Source: Paenibacillus tianmuensis | GTDB taxonomy: Bacteria > Bacillota > Bacilli > Paenibacillales > NBRC-103111 | NCBI RefSeq assembly: GCF_900100345.1 | Contig: NZ_FMTT01000025.1 | Location: 1 to 64,000 of the forward strand | Length of the DNA: 64,000 nucleotides | Reading direction: 5' to 3' | In this document: positions 33,806-41,809 of the stretch, one piece after another | How positions within the stretch are numbered: position 1 is the first letter of the stretch | Layout of the letters: each line of letters opens with the position of its first letter | Notes under the pieces: generated by a model | The model's input: the letters and a program-made list of their open reading frames with translations, nothing else | What the model was told of the DNA's origin: nothing | Databases searched by the model: none | Made by a program: the position numbers and the translations under genes

Positions 33806-35233
33806 CTACTCATCTTTTAATAAAATATCTTTTGGATTCAATCGGAGAATCGATAATGCAGGAAGAATGGTTGAGAAGATTGCGATTAATAGACCTAATC
33901 CACCTAACTTCAGCACATCCTGAGAGGCCACACGAATATCAATATTATCTATAGGATCTACATCTTGACCTTGCTCATCATTCATTCCAAACATGAATCC
34001 CGAATTATTTGCTCCCTGCTGTTGTTTCTCGTCAAAAGAAATAACCTCTTTCTGCAATAAACTATCTCCCATTTTTTGAGACACGGTCCCGCCTGTAAAG
34101 ATAGAAAAGCTAAATGCCAAAGCAGCTATACACAATACTTCTACTAAAAGTTGTCCGATTAATTTCCCTTTTTTCTCGCCAATCGCAAGTAAGATCCCCA
34201 ATTCCTTCCGTCGTTCTTTTATAGTCAACATAATGATAAGTCCTAAAATAATGGATCCTGTAAATGAGACCAGATATATAATCCATTTTGAAGTTGATGC
34301 TACGTTCTCGATGGGGCCAACCATTTTTTTGTATAATGCATCATGAGCATCTAGTTTAAATAGCTCAAAATCAATGCCCGTTTTGTTTCCTTCTGCTTTA
34401 AAATCCTCGATATGATCAGGATCATTCAAGTAATAAATGGCTTTATCAATAGGTGCACCCTTCATTTCCTCATTTTCCGAAAATTCTTTTACCGATTCGT
34501 AAGAGACATATACTTTGTTCGATGGATGAAACAGTGGCGGCGCCATTTCCAATCTGCCATCTATCGTGGAAGTTTCGTAAATTCCTACAATTTCGAACTC
34601 TACTGTCGATGTTTCATCTGTTGATTTGATCTTTAACTTATCACCAACTTGCAGATTGTTATGTTCTGCTAATTGTTTTTCAATCAGGGCTACTTTCTTA
34701 TCTTTGTCTTCTGATGTTATTGGTCGTCTCTCAATCATTTTATTCGTTTCTTCTGTAAATTCTTTCAATAAATCAGAACTTCTTACACCATGAATGAATG
34801 TATTTGGCATTTTCATATTACCTTGGCCTCCGCCTACGGCTCCCCCTACCGCGTTTTCATTGTTATCACCATTAATGGGAGTATAGTCATCCGCTATTCC
34901 TTGACTATCTTTTAGATAATTAAAATCTTTTACATAAGATGATTCAGCTAACTTATCTGCTTCCTCAGTAGAAATCTCTGGGCGGTGTATTCTTTCATTT
35001 GGTTTTTCACTTCTCTGTTTCTGAACGTAATTTTGAAATTTATCCGCATCTAATCCTAATGTTACATCGACCCCTAACTTTTTTCTGGCGAGATCATTCG
35101 CTGTTCCTGTGACATTTTGAATGGCGAATCCCGCCAACACTAAATTGGTAAGAACTAAAAATACAGCAAATAAGATAAGAGATTTTCCCTTTCTTGCTTG
35201 TATACTTAAAAAAGCCCGTTTGATAAAATTCAT
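33806..35233 (-). CDS. FtsX/MacB-type ABC permease with a large extracytoplasmic domain
   Basis: The 475-residue protein has one N-terminal helix (KSLILFAVFLVLTNLVLAGFAI, about 17-38) and a MacB-like periplasmic-type domain of about 270 residues. Three helices follow, around ERRKELGILLAIGEKKGKLIGQLLVEVLCI. It has an unusual Gly-rich loop (GGAVGGGQGNMKMP near 130-143) and an insert with GANNSGFMFGMNDEQGQ between the last helices. It is the MacB-fold single-FtsX form. The operon promoter carries the same paired CTCCA operator as the repeat-protein gene. Confidence 0.9.
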   Translation of the reverse strand: MNFIKRAFLSIQARKGKSLILFAVFLVLTNLVLAGFAIQNVTGTANDLARKKLGVDVTLGLDADKFQNYVQKQRSEKPNERIHRPEISTEEADKLAESSYVKDFNYLKDSQGIADDYTPINGDNNENAVGGAVGGGQGNMKMPNTFIHGVRSSDLLKEFTEETNKMIERRPITSEDKDKKVALIEKQLAEHNNLQVGDKLKIKSTDETSTVEFEIVGIYETSTIDGRLEMAPPLFHPSNKVYVSYESVKEFSENEEMKGAPIDKAIYYLNDPDHIEDFKAEGNKTGIDFELFKLDAHDALYKKMVGPIENVASTSKWIIYLVSFTGSIILGLIIMLTIKERRKELGILLAIGEKKGKLIGQLLVEVLCIAALAFSFSIFTGGTVSQKMGDSLLQKEVISFDEKQQQGANNSGFMFGMNDEQGQDVDPIDNIDIRVASQDVLKLGGLGLLIAIFSTILPALSILRLNPKDILLKDE

Positions 35234-35259
35234 GATTACTAACCTCCTCTGATATTTCT

Positions 35260-35294
35260 AATGTACAGGACTAATCTGGAGTCTATATGGAGAT
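35260..35294 (-). promoter_or_regulatory. ABC operon promoter with paired CTCCA operator
   Basis: Leftward: ATCTCCAT-N4-ACTCCAGAT, then TACATT at 35265-35260. The distance between the TACAAT/TACATT hexamer and the paired site (14 bases, plus-strand starts) is identical to that at 30740-30774. A further palindrome, TATCTAGAGATA, lies upstream around 35306-35317. Confidence 0.75.
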
Positions 35295-35464
35295 ATCGAG
35301 GATTGTATCTAGAGATATAGGGGAGGATTATATGGAATGGCTCAAAAATATCACAAAGAATTGAAGCCTTCGGGGATGATTCCCGAGAGGGAATATATCC
35401 CTTTAGGGTTTATATTTAATAAAACAAGCTCTATCGTCTCTTGGAATAATCGACTTGCTGGTTT

Positions 35465-35704
35465 ATGGTTTGTTTAGGGTTCAAAAAGAAAGGACTGAAT
35501 ACCATTAGAGTATTATGCATATACCCCGACGACACAGCGGCAGATATTTACGTTACCGACATTGGAGAATTTCTTCGTCTGACAAAACTAGTAAACGGAA
35601 TCACCATGGAAGGAATTAATTACGCTGTGGCCCATACCGAACTGATTGTAGAAAAAGATACCTTCTACATATCCATGTTATTAAAGCATAAGCATGCGCC
35701 ATAA
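35465..35704 (+). CDS. Hypothetical small protein
   Basis: The 79-residue frame reads with a plausible globular pattern (IRVLCIYPDDTAADIYVTDI, LVNGITMEGINYAVAHTELI, FYISMLLKHKH). No ribosome site precedes the ATG. AAAGGA lies a short distance before an ATT codon at residue 14, so translation may start there or the gene may be decayed. I know no family. Confidence 0.35.
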   Translation: MVCLGFKKKGLNTIRVLCIYPDDTAADIYVTDIGEFLRLTKLVNGITMEGINYAVAHTELIVEKDTFYISMLLKHKHAP

Positions 35705-35819
35705 ACTCTTTTAAGTGTGTGAAACTTGAACAATGTTCTCTTTCTATAACGCTGACATATAGCTGTCAGCTATTAACCTGTAAAATTATATCTGGAAAAC
35801 AACGAAGGAGGCTAAAAGC

Positions 35820-36398
35820 ATGAAAAAAGAAATACTTGTGTTCATTTCGGAAAACTATGCAGACTGGGAAAGTGCTTTCGTTTGTTCAGAGCTGAATAAA
35901 CCAGAAACCGGATTCATCATTAAAACATTGGCAGTTAATAAAAATCCAATAAAATCAATGGGTGGTTTCACGGTTGTTCCAGACTATTCAATTGCTGAAG
36001 TTCCAAAACATTTTCATATGCTTATCTTAGTGGGTGGAACTTCATGGCAGAAAAGTGAGAATGATGATGTTAAGCAAGTTGTTGATTTATGCATTAAAGA
36101 AGGTATTCCGATTGCGGCGATATGTGATGCGTGTACTTTTTTAGCAGATAAAGGATATTTGGATGATAAAGAGCATACAGGCAATTCACTAGCCTATTTA
36201 GAGGAGTATGCACCAAGCTACAAAGGCTCGAAGCATTTTATTGAAAAGCAAGTTGTTTCAAAAGATGGATTGATTACTGCTAACGGAACATCAGCAGTTG
36301 AATTTGCTAAAGAAATTCTTAAATATTTGCAAGTAATGCCAGAAAACAAACTGGAAGATTGGTATCAAATGTTTAAAATCGGCTTTTATAAAGAATAA
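35820..36398 (+). CDS. DJ-1/PfpI-family (class I glutamine amidotransferase-like) protein
   Basis: The 192-residue protein has the flavodoxin-like fold of DJ-1/PfpI: MKKEILVFISENYADWESAF, then HMLILVGGTSW, and the nucleophile elbow IAAICDACTFLADKGYL with Cys at the expected strand-turn-helix. GLITANGTSAVEFAKEIL is the family's C-terminal motif. Members act in stress defence as glyoxalases, chaperones or proteases. AAGGAGG precedes the ATG. It is AT-rich like the preceding island and followed by a strong terminator. Confidence 0.88.
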   Translation: MKKEILVFISENYADWESAFVCSELNKPETGFIIKTLAVNKNPIKSMGGFTVVPDYSIAEVPKHFHMLILVGGTSWQKSENDDVKQVVDLCIKEGIPIAAICDACTFLADKGYLDDKEHTGNSLAYLEEYAPSYKGSKHFIEKQVVSKDGLITANGTSAVEFAKEILKYLQVMPENKLEDWYQMFKIGFYKE

Positions 36399-36405
36399 GA
36401 CAGCA

Positions 36406-36440
36406 AAAATGCAGGGGAGCTTGTGTCCCCTGCATTTTCG
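36406..36440. terminator. Terminator between DJ-1-like and SMI1 genes
   Basis: AAAATGCAGGGGA pairs exactly with TCCCCTGCATTTT around a seven-base loop, between convergent genes. Confidence 0.9.
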
Positions 36441-37463
36441 TTATTCGTCCGCTCTACCGCCATATACCTTTATCTTTTCTAGCAATTGCTCTATTGCCGT
36501 ATCTGTGAATGCAAGGGCATCGTTGGTTCCGACAATCATGCCTTGCCGTATTCGATCGTCCATCCAGTCCGAGATAAAGCCGAGAGCATACCCACCCGTG
36601 CTAAACGACCCGCCAAAAGCAATGATTTTCTCATAAGCATTCAGATATTGTTGACGGTTTGTATCGGGGTAAGACTTGGTGTACAGCCAAAATTGCAGGT
36701 CATACATCAACGTAGAAAGTTCGTCCGCATGGAAAGCGAAGTACCCCTTTTCCTCTACAATTCGGGTACAAATCGCACGGATGATCTCCTCCATGTTATC
36801 GACCTCGGTGACGCGGGCACACAACTCCGAAAGCAGCGGGGAAAATTCCTCATGGGCTACTTTCCGCAAGTCCTCCTGCATATCCTCCTCGGAGGTGTCA
36901 TAGAAATCCTCATGCACCAATCCCCGGATAAAGGCCTCGAAGTTTTCAGCCAAAAATGTTATTTCGTAATCGCATTCCTGATCAACATGGATTACCTCGG
37001 GCTCCCCATTCCTGCCGCATTTCCGATAATCCAGCATCACGACATCATGACCGGCCGAAGGGCAATCGCAAATGACCACGCCAATGTCGGGATAGCCCCA
37101 TTCTTCAATCATAAACTGGCTGCCTACCCCTCCGCAGAGGGAATAATACTTTTTGCACCCGATCCCCATGATCCCCGTAATCGCAATATGGTCTTCCGCC
37201 CAAGACGTTGCTTCCTCTGTAGGGAAGCGAGTGTTAATCGGCAAACCTCCGTTATGTAACTTCATCATCGCAATGTAAGAGGCCGGCAATTTATAACCCA
37301 GTTCCTGTTCGATTGAAGCAATAAGCTCGTCCGTAGGCGGCTCGCTGACGTAATTTTTTAAAGCGTAATCGCTATCTTTCCAAAAGTTCGTCAAGTCAAA
37401 CCCTTCAAAGGGGACTTTTCCCGCTCCGTTCTTGCTGCTCTGCTCCAATAGATTTTTCTCCAT
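36441..37463 (-). CDS. SMI1/KNR4 (SUKH) domain protein with C-terminal extension
   Basis: Residues about 25-180 form a SUKH domain: LIASIEQELGYKLPASYIAMMKLHNGGLP, then IGVVICDCPSAGHDVVMLDY and ETFEAFI-like AENFEAFIRGL. SUKH proteins commonly neutralise nuclease toxins of polymorphic secretion systems. The remaining ~160 residues are an uncharacterised helical region. The 340-residue length is about twice a bare SUKH domain. AGAGGCAG precedes the ATG. It is the last of three minus-strand genes (36.4-39.0 kb). No toxin gene lies beside it, so an immunity role is inferred from family only. Confidence 0.8.
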   Translation of the reverse strand: MEKNLLEQSSKNGAGKVPFEGFDLTNFWKDSDYALKNYVSEPPTDELIASIEQELGYKLPASYIAMMKLHNGGLPINTRFPTEEATSWAEDHIAITGIMGIGCKKYYSLCGGVGSQFMIEEWGYPDIGVVICDCPSAGHDVVMLDYRKCGRNGEPEVIHVDQECDYEITFLAENFEAFIRGLVHEDFYDTSEEDMQEDLRKVAHEEFSPLLSELCARVTEVDNMEEIIRAICTRIVEEKGYFAFHADELSTLMYDLQFWLYTKSYPDTNRQQYLNAYEKIIAFGGSFSTGGYALGFISDWMDDRIRQGMIVGTNDALAFTDTAIEQLLEKIKVYGGRADE

Positions 37464-37498
37464 ACTCTGCCTCTTTTCGTTAGTCGATTAGAACAAAC

Positions 37499-38305
37499 TT
37501 ACAGAAACGCGCCGAAGTAAAATTCCAGCGCTTCCCGAGAATACCCGTCACTTCCCTGCCAACCGGCTACGGAGTTAAAATCATTACCCCCTCCCCGGAG
37601 CTTGCGGGGTGTATCGCGCTGCGCCAGCAATCCGGCAAATCCCCATATTTCCATCGTCTTATCCCGCTCATTCTTGCTGGAAGGAAACGCGTCCTTCCAG
37701 CGCTTCTCCAATTGCCGGGCGCTTTCATGTTCGGCACAGTTCTGAATCGCTTCGGTCATCTGGCTAAGCATGGCAGCATCCTCACCGGTAACCTCGAATT
37801 CTTCCTCTTCCTTGCGGAACAATTCGAGATCCAGCCAGCAGTAAAGAAGCTTGTTCAAGCGAACGCCTCCCCATTTGACCCGCTCGAAATTCAGCACGTT
37901 TAAATCCTCATTTACATAATCCTGGTTTGACATCAGACCATGGAAATTGCAATCCCCGCAACTGCTGTAATTCGGCCGTACGACACTCCGCTGTCCGTAG
38001 GTATGCAGAGGCAGTTGGGAAGTCCGGGCCCAGCTCGAAAGGGCGCTCCGCAGATGAACTTTTCTCGTAGACAGACTATGCAGGAACGCAGCGGCTACCC
38101 GTTCTTTGGTCACCGTCTGATGCAATTCGTGCAGCCGGTTAACCAATTCATCATGCGTAATCGTGATAGGATCGAACATCAGCCCTTTACTTTTGGCATA
38201 AAGGAAATCCTCTCCAGCAAAGGTATTCGGAATATTCGGAAAATTTTTCCAGCCGCTGGATGACCAGAATGTGCTCACTAGTATTTTTTTCGCTTTTTTA
38301 TCCAC
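37499..38305 (-). CDS. Uncharacterised protein between SUKH and Zn-ribbon genes
   Basis: A GTG start after GGAGGG gives 268 residues. The protein opens KKAKKILVSTFWSSSGWKNF and contains YSSCGDCNFHG (a CxxC pair) and WGGVRLNKLLYCWLDLELFR. It ends GYSREALEFYFGAFL. No signal peptide or membrane helix is visible, so it should be cytoplasmic. I do not recognise the family. Its place among immunity-like genes suggests a related accessory role, but nothing in the sequence proves it. Confidence 0.7.
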   Translation of the reverse strand: MDKKAKKILVSTFWSSSGWKNFPNIPNTFAGEDFLYAKSKGLMFDPITITHDELVNRLHELHQTVTKERVAAAFLHSLSTRKVHLRSALSSWARTSQLPLHTYGQRSVVRPNYSSCGDCNFHGLMSNQDYVNEDLNVLNFERVKWGGVRLNKLLYCWLDLELFRKEEEEFEVTGEDAAMLSQMTEAIQNCAEHESARQLEKRWKDAFPSSKNERDKTMEIWGFAGLLAQRDTPRKLRGGGNDFNSVAGWQGSDGYSREALEFYFGAFL

Positions 38306-38364
38306 GGTTTCCCTCCAAATGAATTTCGATGCTCCCCATGGGAAGTACCCCCGATCTCATATAT

Positions 38365-39048
38365 TCACATCGTCTCATAATCAATCCAGCGTTCATCGTT
38401 AAATCCGCAATGAGAACAAGTGAGACTTATCGTAATCCATCCAAAGGCTTCAACCCAGTCATCCTCGCTGAATTCTTTACCGTCTCCGATATCATCGCCT
38501 AGATTGTCAACGTAATCCTCTTTGCCCTCGGAAATGATAGTCAGCTTGATATGGTGAACATCCGAGCTGCATTTTTTGCAGGGCCAAGGAAAAAGTTCAT
38601 CATCGGGCACGGTAACTCCGTCATGACAGACAAATCCGTTCCAACCGTGCTTTGACAGATCGAATATAAGATGAGTTTTATGACATTCCGTACATTCCGC
38701 TTTAATCATCAACGCAGAGTCATTGTTATATTCGCCTACATAAATGTCTTGGCCTTCTTTATCGCCGTACACCGAAACCGAAAAGGTTTCGCATCCGCAT
38801 AGGCATCGAACAACCCCATCTACACGATTCTCGTTATTGTCCGTACCCATCGGTATGAGAATGTCGTTCAAGTGTTTTGGAATCGGATAACCCGCCTCTG
38901 ATTTATTTTTGTCGCTTTCTTCTATAAGAACCGCTTTGTTTCTGTGGAAAAGATATAATTGGGCATATCTTTCTTCGACCACTATGATTTCGCCCTTTTT
39001 TCCATGTGAATTATTCTTCAACATTTTTACTTTTATGAATTTAGCCAT
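38365..39048 (-). CDS. Cytoplasmic Zn-ribbon protein of unknown function
   Basis: GGAGGG precedes the ATG at 39048. The first ~45 residues (MAKFIKVKMLKNNSHGKKGE, then IIVVEERYAQLYLFHRNKAV) look like a KOW/bL9-like small beta fold. Four cysteine pairs follow: CLCGC, CTEC, CKKC and CSHC, fitting one or two zinc ribbons. The C-terminus is strongly acidic. The gene begins the three-gene minus-strand block ahead of the SUKH gene. Function is unknown; a nucleic-acid or protein-binding adaptor is possible. Confidence 0.7.
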   Translation of the reverse strand: MAKFIKVKMLKNNSHGKKGEIIVVEERYAQLYLFHRNKAVLIEESDKNKSEAGYPIPKHLNDILIPMGTDNNENRVDGVVRCLCGCETFSVSVYGDKEGQDIYVGEYNNDSALMIKAECTECHKTHLIFDLSKHGWNGFVCHDGVTVPDDELFPWPCKKCSSDVHHIKLTIISEGKEDYVDNLGDDIGDGKEFSEDDWVEAFGWITISLTCSHCGFNDERWIDYETM

Positions 39049-39139
39049 GGTACCCTCCATATTCGTATTTCAATATCCATATCGTAGCATAAACCTACTC
39101 TTAAAGTCTTTTCTACTACTGTAAAAATTGCCCTACAAC

Positions 39140-39168
39140 TTTCAAAGTACCTATTTCAGCTATATAAT
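39140..39168 (+). promoter_or_regulatory. Promoter of the leader ORF/EamA unit
   Basis: TTTCAA (39140-39145), a 17-bp spacer and a perfect TATAAT (39163-39168) precede the 13-codon ORF at 39215. Confidence 0.55.
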
Positions 39169-39214
39169 AAGCTTATTACTTGCATTGGCTACACATTGCG
39201 GAGGAGGGAGAACG

Positions 39215-39256
39215 ATGTATCATTTTATTGCCCCGCCAGTAGTACCTCAACAGTAG
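39215..39256 (+). CDS. 13-residue leader-like peptide MYHFIAPPVVPQQ
   Basis: GGAGGAGGG lies eight bases before the ATG, one of the best ribosome sites in the window. The frame is only 13 codons and contains two Pro pairs and a closing Gln pair before TAG. Its stop codon lies inside the left arm of the 14-bp inverted repeat that precedes the EamA gene. Size, position and overlap with a hairpin fit a regulatory leader peptide (ribosome pausing), but this is inference. Confidence 0.5.
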   Translation: MYHFIAPPVVPQQ

Positions 39257-39313
39257 AATCTACTGTCAAGGTGCTTCCATGAGGTTTGTGGTCCTTTCCG
39301 TAGATTCTACTGT
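39250..39313 (+). repeat. Perfect 14-bp inverted repeat in the EamA leader
   Basis: ACAGTAGAATCTAC (39250-39263) and its exact complement (39300-39313) enclose 36 bases. The right arm ends 36 bases before the transporter ATG. As RNA it would form a strong stem covering the leader stop codon. As DNA it could be the ends of a tiny inserted element. Confidence 0.75.
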
Positions 39314-39349
39314 ATGCATGCGCAGACGACACCTAGGTCGCCCCATCAT

Positions 39350-40243
39350 ATGAGTAGAAAGCGGGAAAAGAAAGTGAGAGAAAAAGTATATTTCATTTTG
39401 TCGATGGTCATCTTCGGTGCTGTCGGCGTTTTTGCCAAGTATATTGATCTGGCTGCAAGCGAAATCGCTTTATTCATGAGCCTGATCGGCAGCTTGTTTT
39501 TGTTCATCATCTGCATCTCTACCAAGCGGAACATTTCGTGGCAAAACGTGAAAAAGAATGCCCCTGTCCTGTTGCTCTCCAGCGTCGCCTTGGGTGGAAA
39601 TTGGATCTTTCTTTTTCAGTCCTATAAGGAAACCACCATCGCGAATGCAGCGTTAAGCTATTATTTTGCTCCCGTCTTGGTCATTGTCATGTCGCCTATT
39701 GTACTGAAAGAAAAGCTCTCGCTCAAAAAAATGATATGCGTCGGCGCGGCCCTTCTCGGGTTGCTCTTCATTGTGCAGAGCGGTGGAAATGAAGGAACCG
39801 GGCATCATCTGCTCGGGATCATCTATGGCCTCATTGCGGCAGCTTTCTATGCCATCCTGACCTTGACCAACAAATTTATCCGCAACATGGACGGGCTGGA
39901 GAGCACGCTCTCCCAGCTTTTATTATCGGCGGTATTGCTTATCCCTTACGTTCTGATGACAGAGGGATTCGACCTGTTTCGGATATCGGGGAATTCCATG
40001 ATCCTCATTTTGATATTGGGGGTACTGCATACAGGGGTGGGATTTTACCTGTTTTTCTCCGGGATGAGAGGGCTGGAAGGCCAAAGTATCGCGGTATTAA
40101 GCTATATAGATCCTCTTGCTTCCTTAGTGATCTCCGCATTGGTTATCGGCGAAAAGATGACCTTATTTCAAATGCTGGGCGCTGTCCTGTTACTGGGGTC
40201 GACGTTTATAAGCGAAGCCGGCAGGAAGAAAAAGTCTGTCTAG
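39350..40243 (+). CDS. EamA/DMT-family transporter
   Basis: The 297-residue protein has about ten membrane helices in two EamA halves: YFILSMVIFGAVGVFAKYIDLAASEIALF, ALSYYFAPVLVIVMSPIVLKEKLSLKKMICVGAALLGLL in the first, and VLSYIDPLASLVISALVIGEKMTLFQMLGAVLLLGSTF in the second. DMT proteins usually export amino acids or metabolites. The ATG at 39350 is taken for lack of a better one. A GTG at 39374 is also possible, and neither has a strong ribosome site, unlike the leader ORF upstream, which suggests translational coupling or control. Confidence 0.85.
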   Translation: MSRKREKKVREKVYFILSMVIFGAVGVFAKYIDLAASEIALFMSLIGSLFLFIICISTKRNISWQNVKKNAPVLLLSSVALGGNWIFLFQSYKETTIANAALSYYFAPVLVIVMSPIVLKEKLSLKKMICVGAALLGLLFIVQSGGNEGTGHHLLGIIYGLIAAAFYAILTLTNKFIRNMDGLESTLSQLLLSAVLLIPYVLMTEGFDLFRISGNSMILILILGVLHTGVGFYLFFSGMRGLEGQSIAVLSYIDPLASLVISALVIGEKMTLFQMLGAVLLLGSTFISEAGRKKKSV

Positions 40244-40284
40244 AGCAGACAGAGGAAATTGCCCCTTATAGCGCATAAATCCGT

Positions 40285-40321
40285 AAAGGAGAACGACTTT
40301 AAGATCGTTCTCCTTGTTTTG
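40285..40321 (+). terminator. Terminator after the EamA gene
   Basis: AAGGAGAACGA pairs exactly with TCGTTCTCCTT and is followed by GTTTTGT. Confidence 0.9.
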
Positions 40322-40410
40322 TCGTTCACGGGCCTTGACTTAAGTCAATGACCAGTCCACCTCCTCCTAATTAAAATGAGAATAAACCATCTCATCTAGG
40401 AGGCTATCTT

Positions 40411-41106
40411 ATGGCTATCTCAGTAAAAGAACGATCCAATGAGCGGCAATCTGCTTTCACCGCGGGTATTTCACTTATCATCATGGCGCTTGCCTCATTT
40501 TTTTCCTATGGTTTTGTCCATGGGAGCCTTGTGGTAAAGGGCGATGCCGGCACCACGTTTAACAACATCATGTCATCAACCAGCCTTTTCAAAGCCGAAA
40601 TTTTCGGGTGGGTCATCATCCTCATAAGTGACATTATCGTCGCATGGGCTCTCTATATCTTCATGAAGCCAATGAATACAACGCTTTCCTTGCTCGGTGC
40701 ATGGCTCCGTCTCACCTATTCGACGATCCTGGGAATGGCCATCCTGAACTTGATCGTTGCGCTGCATCTCTCGGGACCTGCAACCTATTTAGCTTCATTC
40801 AGCATGGAGCAAATTCAATCCCTTATGATGCTATTTCTTGAAGCGTTCGAATCGATTTGGTCTATCGGTTTGGTCGTTTTTGGAGGACATCTGTTGATTG
40901 TGGGCTATGTGGCTTTCAAATCAGACCGCATTCCTAAAGCGATCGGCATTTTATTGCTGCTTGCTGCAATTGGCTATATGGTCATTCACTTAAGCAAAAC
41001 GTTCCTTTCCCCATATGACGGGGCTATTGCGATACTTAATCTTGTATTTGCTATACCCATGATTACCGGAGAACTGGGCTTTGGGATATGGCTGCTACTT
41101 AGATGA
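40411..41106 (+). CDS. DUF4386-family membrane protein
   Basis: The 231-residue protein has six hydrophobic segments. Motifs typical of DUF4386 proteins are LLGAWLRLTYSTILGMAILNL and the loop SMMLFLEAFESIWSIGLVVFGGHLLIVGYVAFKSDRIPKAIGILLLLAAIGYM. No catalytic residues are evident and the biochemical role is unknown. It converges with the interrupted Crp/Fnr gene, whose product may once have regulated it, since such pairs occur together. Confidence 0.82.
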   Translation: MAISVKERSNERQSAFTAGISLIIMALASFFSYGFVHGSLVVKGDAGTTFNNIMSSTSLFKAEIFGWVIILISDIIVAWALYIFMKPMNTTLSLLGAWLRLTYSTILGMAILNLIVALHLSGPATYLASFSMEQIQSLMMLFLEAFESIWSIGLVVFGGHLLIVGYVAFKSDRIPKAIGILLLLAAIGYMVIHLSKTFLSPYDGAIAILNLVFAIPMITGELGFGIWLLLR

Positions 41107-41138
41107 GGAAAACTCCCAAAAAATGCATGAGAGCTTTC

Positions 41139-41723
41139 CTAAAAATCGCTGGTATGGACCCGCTTCTTGATTCTACTTAATGACTCCGGAGTCATACCAA
41201 GATAACTCGCCAATTGATGCTGAGGCACACGACTGACGAGATGAGGTCTTTTTTGTAATATCGCTTTGTAGCGTTCTTCAGGCGTAGACGCGATAAATGA
41301 AGTCCATTCATCTTGTACCTCGCCCAGGTTTTCTTCTACCATCTTGCGTATCATGGTTTCCAATTGGGCGTGTTTGTGAAGCATGTCCTTTTCGGCATCA
41401 AGATCGCCAACAACCAATACACAGTCTTCCAGACAAGTTAAAGTGTACGCAGATGGCCTATTTTATTGATGACGATTGAAAATCGAGACTGCTTGCTCTT
41501 CTGTGTAGAAATTGGATGTGACTTCTTTTCCCGCTTCGTCGATCGAGTACTGCCTTACACATCCCTTCAGTACAAAATAACATTTTGTGGAGACATCCCC
41601 TTGTCTGAGGAGCACGGTTCCCTTTTTAACTTCCTTCACATGAATATCTTCAGCGATTGCCTGTTGTTCCTCGTCGGTAAGAGTGGTAAATTTCGTCATA
41701 TACTTGAACAATATGCTTTTCAC
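41139..41723 (-). pseudogene. Crp/Fnr-family regulator interrupted by an in-frame stop
   Basis: A GTG at 41723 after AAAGGA opens a cyclic-nucleotide-binding-type domain (LTDEEQQAIAEDIHVKEVKK, VLLRQGDVSTKCYFVLKGCV). A TAA occurs at 41463-41465 after FNRHQ. The same frame continues without shift as NRPSAYTLTCLEDCVLVVGD and a C-terminal HTH (HQLASYLGMTPESLSRIKKR) to 41139. The total of 195 codons is normal for YeiL/Crp-type proteins. A single base change explains the break. The product is probably inactive unless the codon is misread or suppressed, or the call is a sequencing error. Confidence 0.85.
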
Positions 41724-41763
41724 TGTTCGTTCCTTTCCTCTCATCATATCCGAATCTATACGC

Positions 41764-41790
41764 AAAAAAGCCCCTAAATAGGGGCCTTTC
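41764..41790 (-). terminator. Terminator of the ahpCF operon
   Basis: On the minus strand AGGCCCCTA and TAGGGGCTT-type arms form a hairpin followed by TTTTTTGCG, 20 bases after the ahpF stop. Confidence 0.85.
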
Positions 41791-41809
41791 TGGGTATACG
41801 CAAAATGTA

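Noticed and set aside
36486..37259. 257-codon plus-strand ORF opposite the SUKH gene
   Set aside because: Antisense shadow of a supported gene.
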